DNA of 11,335 bases from Acanthamoeba sp. SK_2022b (taxonomy: Eukaryota > Discosea > Longamoebia > Acanthamoebidae), in assembly GCA_027943245.1 (NCBI GenBank), contig JANDJZ010000456.1, positions 1-11,335 on the forward strand, written 5' to 3'. Shown in pieces: positions 1 through 7,363 of the stretch; position 1 is the stretch's first letter, and each line of letters starts with the position of its first letter. The position numbers were made by a program, and so were the translations under genes. The notes below the pieces were generated by a model. It made no database searches, was not told the origin of the DNA, and saw only the letters and a program-made list of their open reading frames with translations.

Positions 1-73
1 CTCGTACGTCGCTCGTCGATCATCTTATATAGCCTTTCTCTTCTTCTTCTTCTGGGGCGCGAGGTCAGGCGAC

Positions 74-2026
74 CTACTCTTGGCCCTCCTTCTTCTTCTT
101 CTTTTTCTTCTTCTTCTCGGTCGAGCCTTCGCCGTCGCTGCCCTCGTCCTTGGTGGGCGAGGCGCCGCCAGCAGCCGCTGCCTTGGCGGCCTTCTTCTTC
201 TTGGCGGCCTTCTTCTCGGCCTTGGCCTCGTCCTTCTTCTTCTTGCGCTCCTTGGCCCGCCTCTTGATCTCCCGCTTCTTCTCCTTGATGTCTGAGTAGA
301 GCTTGTTGCGGTAGTCGGCAATCGAGAACTTCTTGTTGTCGTCGATCGGGATCGTCACGGCCTCGGTCAACACTGGCTCGTCGTCAGGATCCCTATTGTG
401 TTTTTAACATTAAAAATGATTTTTAAAAAAAGCTTTGTATTATTCTTTCTATATTTACAGACACACGAATTGAGGGTGTAAGTACCTGAATTGGGCAACA
501 AAGGGATGGGCGATGGCCTCCTCAGCGCTGAGGCGCTTGTTGGGGTTGAAATGGAGCAGCTTCTTCAACAGATCGAGCGCCTCATCGCTGGCGTGGGGGT
601 ACAGCTCTTGCAGAGACCTGCACGGTTTTTTGGTTACAACGCAACGCATTTACCGCCAATCCAGAAGTGGAGTGACTGGAAAAGACTTGCCTGGGTTTGG
701 AGTGGGTAAGGGACTCCAGCATGGTGGCCGCGTAGGGCGAGCGGATGGCCGCAATGTCCTCGGCGGAGGGAGGGCCCGTGAGCTCGATGATGCGGACCAG
801 CTGTGGCGTTGCACACGATGCGGTTGCAGGTGAGCGTTGCATTGCAGAGCTATGGAAGGAATTGTTGGGCTTCTTACCTGGTTCATTGTGCTCGTGCCAG
901 GGAACATGGGCTTGCCGCCCAACAGCTCTCCCAGAATACAACCAACAGACCACATATCCACTCCCTTGGTGTACCTGAGGAGTGTTGCATGACCATGTAA
1001 CTAATGAGCGACGCAATTGCAAAGCGCAGTGGGAGGGAGATGAGATGTGCGACGTACGTTCCGGAGGCGAGGAGGATCTCCGGTGCGCGGTACCACCGGG
1101 TGGCGACGTAGTCGGTGAGGGTCTCGCCCTCCTCGCCACAGAAGGCGATCGAGCGCGCCAATCCGAAGTCGGCCACCTTCACCAGACACTCGCTGTTCAA
1201 CAAAATGTTGGACGGCTGGTACAATGGAAGAGACAGTATGTCGGTGAGTTTACGTTGTTTGCGATGGGGTGTGTGTGGTATGCGCACTTTCATGTCCCTG
1301 TGGAGGACGGCGCCGGTGTGCATGTACTTAAGGGCCTTCAGCAGTTGGTAGAGGATGTACTGCTTGTGGACCTCCTCCAGGATATTGGCTCGGATAACCG
1401 CGTGGAGATCGGTTTCTGGACATGGGTGAGTGACAGCTTCAGATTTCAAGAAGCGCCAGGCGTATGACCTACAGAAAGAGGGGGGGGGAGGATACCCATG
1501 TGTTCGAAGACCAGATAGATGTCGCAATCGTTGTCGGCCTTGATCACCTTTTGAAGCTTGATGATGTTCTCATGGTCGTGGAGTGCCTGCAGGAACATGA
1601 TCTCCCTGGGCGTATCCCATCCATGTCAGCGTATGAAGTAACTCAACGTAGGTTTCGGTCCAGTTTTGCCTCTCGGGGGGGGGGTGTTGATATGTATCCC
1701 ATAAGAAAGATGGGCTACCTGAACGTTCGCTGGGCATCGGTGGTGTTCTGGAAAGCACCGAAGATCTTCTTGAGGGCCACTTCGTTCTTGGTCTTCTTGT
1801 CGGTCGCCTTCCACACGATACCGTACGCCTGTACGGGTAGAAGTATCGCTCAGTCGATGAACGTATAAGGAGATCGCAGTTGATCGTGGGTTACAAGGGA
1901 GCCCAGCTGTGGGTGGCGGGGATTTGATTGACAAGGCACACGTACTCCCTTTCCGAGCTTGGCGGCGATGTCGTATCGCCGCAGGACATGCTTGTCGATC
2001 TCATCGCTCGCAGCCGGGGTCGACAT
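74..2026 (-). CDS. MAPK15: Atypical MAP kinase, MAPK15 (ERK7/ERK8) type
   Basis: Serine/threonine protein kinase of the MAPK15/ERK7-8 branch, 414 aa. Exons on the minus strand: 2026-1946, 1828-1719, 1605-1496, 1415-1288, 1215-1058, 974-878, 800-691, 617-486, 392-74; all phases close and the stop is TAG at 76-74. Visible kinase parts: glycine loop GKGAYG (25-30), VALKK with catalytic Lys47, HRDMKPSN (139-146; Met replaces the usual Leu of HRDLK), DFG (159-161), activation motif TDY (177-179) in [14 protein letters not shown], and the MAPK insert and DPDDEP block after the last helix. The tail segment [15 protein letters not shown] is typical of MAPK15-like kinases, which include Dictyostelium ErkB. 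TDY replaces the TEY of vertebrate MAPK15. The tail (about 309-414) ends in a Lys/Ala/Glu-rich stretch that could be a nuclear or microtubule-binding region (inference). Intron 7 (690-618) uses a GC donor. The gene is divergent from the cyclase gene. Confidence 0.93.
618..690 (-). other. GC-AG intron 7 of the MAP kinase gene
   Basis: The exon ends in AG and the intron starts GCAAGT, the classic strong GC donor; the acceptor is GTGCAG. This join gives [16 protein letters not shown], the length expected for this MAPK block. A GT donor 22 nt upstream (GTCCCT, around 712) also keeps frame but would delete eight residues of a conserved loop. Confidence 0.8.
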
Positions 2027-2311
2027 GACGAGGTGAAGATCGCAAAGAAGAAATGGCTACCCTCTTCTAGTAGCTGGAGTACTTTACACTCGAAGATGGC
2101 AGTCAGAGAAGAGGCTAAGGAGAGGGAGAGCGTTGTTGGCCGTTTTGGTAGGTGACGGTGTCGTTGTCGTTAATCCATACGTGGTTGTCGGCAGCGTGGT
2201 TCCCAGGAAGCCTCGAATACCACCGTACAAGGCAACCACGTCAGCTGACCTCTATCTCAATTTCTAAAAGGAAAAGCAACTATTTTGTATCTTTTTATGA
2301 AAATAAAATAA
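2027..2311. promoter_or_regulatory. Divergent promoter between MAP kinase and cyclase genes
   Basis: 285 bp separate the two start codons, so the promoters and 5' UTRs of both genes must lie here unless there are unseen upstream exons. The cyclase side becomes A/T-rich just before its ATG, with an in-frame TAA directly upstream. A perfect 10-bp palindrome, GTCAGCTGAC, sits at 2240-2249, 63 nt before the cyclase ATG. It contains an E-box-like CAGCTG core. No other element is convincing by eye. Confidence 0.6.
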
Positions 2312-3912
2312 ATGAACGAGGCCTGCTCCAGCGACGCCAGCGGGCTGGTGACCTACGACGAGCTGCAGCAGCGGCAGCCACCGGGATCGGCATGGGGGCT
2401 GTGGGCGCATGCAGGCGAAGAGTTCGATGATGTTGGCACGCTCCACCTGGCAGCTCAACCCCTTCGTCTTTGTCGTGCCGCCCGTCTTGTATCCTCCGGT
2501 ACAATCACAACTTGTTTTCGAAAACAACAACATTTAATATAACTTCATTTAATTAAAAGTTTTTTAATTACCATTCCTCCACAGGCAAAGTGTTTTCTCT
2601 CAACTGGCGTCTGGAGCTGCCGGATCCGCCGCTGTTCGGTCGAGCTCGCATTCAACACACAATCGTTCCATGTGCGTGCACACGCCGCGTGAACAAGTGT
2701 TGTGGTTATGACCTTCTTGTTGATCGTTTTGTTCACTCAAAGCGGCACGTAGCGGAGGTCACAACGATCAGATTGACGGGTTCAATCCGCAAGCATCGAC
2801 GCAGTGGGACGGGCTCTCCCACTTCCCGCACCAAACTCACGGCTTCTACAACGGCGTGCCCAAGCAACACATCACCGGCACTTCCTCTCCCCGGCAACCC
2901 ACGCTTGAATGCGCGCAACGAACTTACGGTCGGAGTGGCAGGCGAGGAGGGCACGAGGCTGGGCGTCGAGCAGTGGGCGCGGCGGGGGATAGCCGGCCGG
3001 TTGGTGCTGATCGACTTTGAGCGGTGGATGGGCGAGAGGGAGCGGCAGCAGGGCGTGCCGCCTCACGAACGCTATCGCCCCGACGCCCCCTACGCCATCA
3101 CCGCCGAGCTGGCACGCCCCCATGTCCACTCGCACGCGCGCACAAACGCACGCACTCAAACCATCGACGCAGGTGAAGGAGGTGGCGAAGGCACAGGGCG
3201 TATCGTTTGAGGTGGGCGACTTCCTCCTTATCCGAACTGGCTGGATTCGCTGGTACATGCACGTTTGTGTGAGATACATAAAACAAATAGAAAAATCAAA
3301 AGAAATCAAACAACAGGTACACGGGCCTGAGCCGGACCGAGCGTGAGGAATTGGCCAATAGAGATCCCGTGCACGGTTACGCGTGGGCCGGCATGGCGCA
3401 GGGCGAAGACTCGCTTCGGTACCCGACTCCTTCTTCAGATTGCTGATCTCCCTATTGTTCACACACGGTTTGGGTCAGCTTCCTGTGGGACCAACACTTT
3501 GCCGCCGTCGCCTCGGATTGCCCATCGTTTGAAAGGTACCTCTTGATATTGTTAAAACAGTAATTTAATCTCGTTGTGTCTGCCGCCAATGGCATGTGGG
3601 CTCATGGACCTGGGTGGCGGAACTCAGGTGGCCGTCACCTTCGGGGAGCTACACCGACCTGCTGCATGGCGCCCTGTTGGGCCTGTGGGGCATGCCCATC
3701 GGCGAGTTGTGGGACTGCGAGGTAAAACGACGTTTTGAGCTGAATGCGTGTATCATCAACATTGTCTGAAAGAGATGAGCTCATCTCCACATTGGCAGGC
3801 CTTGGCGGAGGACTGTGCGAGCGACGGGCGGTACGAATGCTTCTTCACGTCCGCGCCACTCAACCTGCGCGGTGGGGTGGCCTCGCCTGCCAACGCCCTG
3901 GCCCTCCAGTAG
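2312..3912 (+). CDS. Cyclase-family protein (kynurenine formamidase-like)
   Basis: Member of the putative cyclase / kynurenine formamidase superfamily (PF04199 type), likely a metal-dependent amidohydrolase; substrate unknown. Best model, 339 aa: exons 2312-2498, 2585-2675, 2753-2877, 2942-3111, 3173-3252, 3317-3418, 3479-3535, 3628-3721, 3799-3912 (TAG stop). Family landmarks in order: PPGSAWGLW, DDVGTL, GKVFSLNWRLELPDPP, FNPQASTQWDGLSHFPH (about 103-119, where other members carry HxGTHxDxPxH), FYNG, VEQWARRGIAGR, YAITAEL, GDFLLIRTGWIRWY (about 206-219), WPSPSGSYTDLLHG, GMPIGELWD, GRYECFFTSAPLNLRGGVASPANAL near the C-terminus. The layout resembles the long uncharacterised bacterial and fungal cyclases. 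The start is fixed by an in-frame TAA just before the ATG. Uncertain points: splice sites of intron 2 (2676-2752 preferred; 2672-2757 also fits), GC donors of introns 3 and 4, and a poorly matching stretch after DDVGTL. Confidence 0.86.
2878..2941 (+). other. Probable GC-AG intron 3 of the cyclase gene
   Basis: The conserved frame changes between KQHITG and EEGTRLGVEQW. A 64-nt intron with donor G|GCACTT and acceptor GTGGCAG joins the two frames exactly (codon G|GC). A GT-AG alternative (donor GTGCCC after FYNG, acceptor GGCGAG) also keeps frame but shortens the linker after FYNG. A one-base frameshift is a third explanation. Confidence 0.55.
3112..3172 (+). other. Probable GC-AG intron 4 of the cyclase gene
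   Basis: With donor CTG|GCACGC and acceptor ACGCAG the protein reads ITAELVKEVAKAQGV, the usual length of this block in the family. Using the GT at 3124 instead keeps frame but inserts ARPH. Both are possible; the GC choice fits the family better. Confidence 0.5.
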
Positions 3913-4081
3913 ACCAGTTACTTGGAGGAATGCAGGGAATGTGTCTGTGCCTGGGATATCGCCTGGATCCGCCAATCATTTATTTTCATCGATTTCTTTC
4001 CTTCTGGCGTGCGAAAACACACAAGTCACAACTCTTCCTCCTTGCGCACCTTTCTGCTTCTCGCGTGCCCCACAAGCAACA
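3913..4081 (+). other. Short intergenic spacer, cyclase to START gene
   Basis: 169 bp hold the 3' UTR of the cyclase gene and the promoter and 5' UTR of the START gene, both on the plus strand. The last 60 bases are pyrimidine-rich and lead into ACAATGG at the start codon. I see no clear TATA box or polyadenylation signal. Confidence 0.5.
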
Positions 4082-4381
4082 ATGGGCGCCGCTGCCAGCG
4101 CAAGCACACCACCCACGCCTTTCTATAGGTGGCGTGCCTCCCCTTTCACTCCCCATGCTGTTTTTTAACTAAAATATGCTCTCTATATTTTTATCTTCTT
4201 TTTTGTTCTGTGGTGTTTCAGGGACCCCACGGCCGTGCTGTCTGAGCCGCCGCTCGACCCGCAGCTAGACGAGGCAGGAGAGCCCAAGACAGACCTTGAC
4301 CGCCGCGGCCAACTCGTGGCGCGCCTCGCCTCCATCCTCTACCTCGGTACACCACGAGCTCGCCCTTCTTGCAAGCTGACC

Positions 4382-4448
<67 letters not shown>

Positions 4449-6169
4449 AGTGTTGTTGTTGCTCGCTGTGGTTGGCTCACCCGCATGCCAGAGAAACTGA
4501 AGCAGGACAACCGACGCACCGAGGACGACGACAAAGAACAGGACGAAGGCCACGCAGGAGCCCAAGGCAAGCACGCGCGCGGCGCCGAGTCGGACAAGAG
4601 CGAGGCCGAGCGCGAGCGGCGCCGGCGTCTGAAGGCCCTCCTCATGCACGTCATCGACGACGACTGCGAAGACGACGTGCGTGAGCTCACACGTTACGTG
4701 AGTGTGCAGCACGTGTGCGTGCTTACACGTGTGTGCGCTTTGTGTGTTGCGGTGTGTGCGCGTGTTGTGTGGTCGTGTCTCGCCGCTGCACAGGACAACC
4801 CGGGGCTGCGCGGGCCCAAGGGCGTGGCGTTCTCGGCCGACGCCAAGCGCCTCCTCCAGACTTTCTTTCTGGAGGTATTTATTATTTATTTTTTTATACA
4901 TATATATATTTGCAAGCTGGCGCGCAATTTTACGTTTTATGATTTTTTTAAATACAAATAATGATTTATTTTTTGAATTTGCAGGCCGCGGGCATTCTCA
5001 CGGAGCAGGCGGAGGGTCTGGCTATTGAGGCCTGGCAGTCGCGACATCCCGAACGACATAGCCATCGCCACCACCAACATGAACACAAGCAGCGCCATCA
5101 TGACGATCGTCATCGCCAACACCAAGAGCAGCACAACCACAACGACGGCCAAGATGATTTGTATAAGAACCCTTCGCCCGACGCCAGCAGCGACACGACG
5201 AGCGGCCGGCTCGTGACGGAGGAGAGGGCCGGCGAGTCGACCGACGAGGAGACGCCGAGGTCGGCGAGCCTGTCGTCGGCGTCGTCGCCCATCGCAGTGT
5301 CGTCGCCGTCGCCGCTGTCAAAGTCGCCGTCGTCCTCCTTCTTCTGCTCCTCCCTCTCGTCGGTCTCGTCCTTTTCCTCCTCCGACTCCTTCACCACCTC
5401 CCCATTGCCCCCGCTCCTCTCCCTCTCTTCCTCCTTCGTGACCGTCTCGCCGTCTTCTTCTTTGTCGTCATCCTCGTCGTCATCGTCATCTTCATCTTCA
5501 TCGTCGTCACCCGTATCATTTTCTTCATCGTCAACATTCGAGTCGCGTGCCTTGCATTCCTCAGCGCCGGCCGACACCCGGCGCGCGCGCGTGGCCAGGA
5601 ATGCATTCCAACGCTCGGCGTGGGCCACTCCCGACCAACCGTCGGTCTCATGGCATCACGTGCGTGAACTGGGGCGACCCCTCTCCTGGAATTCATCGTC
5701 GTCAACCCGAAATCCTGGCTAACGCGTGTCCTGTGTGTGGCGTGTCGACATTTAATCAGGTGGTCAAGGCCGTGGAGCTGCTCCTGCAGCTGCCCCTCGC
5801 CGGCGACGGCGACGGCGAAGACGCTGGGGCGCCCCCCGCCCCGCCGCACTTCGAGACCAACGGCGGCAGCGACGACGGCGGTGTCGACAACGGAGGCGGA
5901 GTCCTGGCCGCCCGCGTACGCCGCGACAGGCGCAGCCTCAGCGCCCTCGCACGCAGTAACCACCTCCCCTCCCCTCCCCCTCAATCTCCGGTTCACTTGC
6001 AACCAAACGCGCGCATCATGTCTGACGCACGTGTCCTCCTCCCCGCCCCCAAATGTCGCAGACAACATGGAGGACCCCTTGCTGCGACACTACGCCTTCT
6101 TCCGCCTCACCGACCAAAACGGTACGGGGGGCTCCCTCTCCTCACCAAATGATAATAAATATGATGATG

Positions 6170-6202
<33 letters not shown>

Positions 6203-7273
6203 GAAATAACATTTGGCGGCGGGTGATGCAGTGCCGGTCTTCCTGCGTTTGCTGGAGAGCGAGCAGGGGTGGGAGTGGGTGGCGAAGCAGCAGGGCGTGG
6301 TCATCCACCGGCGCATCACCGCGCCCACTCCCCGCGGGCGCAACATCCACTGCTTCAAAGGCAACAACGCCCCCTCCCCTCCCCACCTTTGATGTTCGAG
6401 CGAATGGCTGGCTCACATGCCCCCCTCAGGCGTGGGCGTGATAAGGGCGCCCCCGCTGGTCGTCAAGGAATACCTCTTCGAACAAAAGGTAATCTCTTTA
6501 TATTTATAAATAAGGTTAAAAATAATAATGATAAAAGAACAGTTGTTGCATGTGAACGCGGTGGGCTGACGGATTGGGGAGGGGGCTCCAGGACTGGGCG
6601 CTGTGGGACTGCTATGCCAAGGACTGCAGGGAGGTGGAACGGCTCGACAGCTGCACCAAGGTCATGCACTTCAGGTCGACCCACCCTGCCCCGCCCTTTC
6701 CCTGTCCCTATCACTCTTTCAGTGGCTGACGCATTGGTTGCGTGCAGGTACGAGACGGAGCGGTGCTTCGTGCAGCACAGGCGCGACTTCTGCGCCCTCC
6801 TCCACGTCATACGCCGTCCCCGCGGCTCCATCCTTCTCGTACGACGACTTCTCCTCTTCCCAATTCGTTAGAGCTCACGCTTGTTTGATTGTTTTTTTTT
6901 TTTATTATTGTTGTTGTTTGTTTTTGTTTTTGTTTTTGTTTTTGTTTTGTGCAGTTTGGGCAGAGCGTGGACCACCCGATGTGCCCGAAGCTAGAGGGCT
7001 GGACGCGCGCCATCGCCCTCCACTCGGGCGCACTGATCGAGCCCAAGAAGGTTTGTTTTATGAACGACGCTCTAAGCGACAACTCACCGGCTCGCGTGTG
7101 TGTATGTGTGTGGGCAGGACGGAGAGGGCAACCTGGTGTCGAAGGTGACGGTCATCACCCAGATCGACCTGCTGGGCCTCCCCTCGGCCATCGTCAACTA
7201 CGCGCAGGTCCAGCGGCCCCTCATCATCGCCCAAATCCAACGGTGCATCGACGCCGCCTCCGCCGACCAATAG
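4082..7273 (+). CDS. START lipid-transfer-domain protein, probably N-myristoylated
   Basis: 667-aa protein with a C-terminal START (StAR-related lipid transfer) domain, a helix-grip fold that binds a lipid or sterol in a hydrophobic pocket. Exons: 4082-4128, 4222-4346, 4492-4697, 4794-4874, 4985-5659, 5760-5955, 6062-6121, 6232-6360, 6430-6488, 6592-6674, 6748-6838, 6955-7050, 7118-7273 (TAG). All phases close. The N-terminus MGAAASAS fits N-myristoylation (Gly2, Ser6), suggesting membrane attachment (inference). Then come a charged, Glu/Arg-rich helical part (about 58-126), a His-rich segment (about 174-207, roughly 13 His) and a long Ser-rich stretch (about 225-345). The START region (about 450-667) shows GWEWVAKQQGVVIHRR, VGVIRAPP, EYLFEQKDWALWD, FCALLHVIRRP, LEGWTRAIALHSGALIEP, TQIDLLGLPSAIVNYAQVQRP. 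The ligand cannot be told. The donor of intron 5 (5660) is the least certain: GTATCA near 5512 is an alternative that would drop part of the Ser-rich region. Intron 8 uses a GC donor. Confidence 0.9.
4383..4448 (+). repeat. (GTT)22 microsatellite in START intron 2
   Basis: 66 bases of uninterrupted GTT, followed by AGTGTTGTTGTT. It lies inside the intron 4347-4491, so the poly-Asn, poly-Thr or poly-Cys seen in translated frames is not protein. Confidence 0.95.
5265..5540 (+). repeat. Ser-codon low-complexity tract in START exon 5
   Basis: Runs of TCG, TCC, TCT and TCA codons encode a Ser-rich, probably disordered linker. Mixed synonymous codons mean this is not a simple DNA microsatellite over most of its length. 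The opposite strand reads as a poly-acidic ORF, which I treat as a shadow. Confidence 0.75.
6172..6201 (+). repeat. (AAT)n microsatellite in START intron 7
   Basis: About ten AAT units after a few GAT units, inside the intron 6122-6231. Confidence 0.9.
6361..6429 (+). other. GC-AG intron 8 of the START gene
   Basis: Exon 8 ends ...HCFK plus one base (AAAG), then GCAACA; the acceptor is CCCTCAG and the join gives CFKGVGVIRAPP, a normal START block. No GT dinucleotide occurs on the plus strand between about 6301 and 6393, and reading on without splicing meets an in-frame TGA near 6391. A GT donor is therefore not available. Confidence 0.85.
6915..6950 (+). repeat. (GTTTTT)n tract in START intron 11
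   Basis: Several GTTTTT units preceded by a T run from 6891, just upstream of the acceptor TTGTGCAG at 6954. It probably also serves as the polypyrimidine tract. Confidence 0.85.
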
Positions 7274-7363
7274 AGATTTTTTGTCTTTTTCGATCTCTCA
7301 ATTTGGTTTCATTGCAACACCTGATTCCTTAGCCAGGAAATCGCCGTGAAACATACGCGGCTG
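7274..7363. other. Convergent 3' spacer, START gene and TFIIF alpha gene
   Basis: Only 90 bp separate the two stop codons (TAG at 7271-7273 plus; TAG at 7366-7364 minus), so the two 3' UTRs must overlap or be very short. T-rich on the plus strand right after the START stop. No AATAAA is visible on either strand. Confidence 0.6.

Noticed and set aside
25..321. Arg/Pro-rich minus-strand frame overlapping the MAP kinase tail
   Set aside because: A shifted reading of the Lys-rich last exon; it lacks a conserved start or continuation.
982..1467. 161-codon plus-strand frame
   Set aside because: Antisense to conserved MAP kinase exons 4 and 5 and running through their introns; no recognisable features.
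1496..1828. Three MAP kinase exons of exactly 110 nt (1828-1719, 1605-1496 and 800-691)
   Set aside because: Their sequences are unrelated and encode different kinase subdomains, so the equal length looks like chance, not exon duplication.
4218..4901. Minus-strand frame with poly-Asn (and poly-Thr, poly-Cys in other frames)
   Set aside because: The homopolymer is a translated GTT/AAC microsatellite inside START intron 2; the rest is antisense to START exons.
5110..5628. 172-codon minus-strand frame rich in Asp and Glu
   Set aside because: It is the antisense of the Ser-rich coding tract of START exon 5. The plus frame is continuous with spliced, conserved exons; the minus frame has no conserved flanks.
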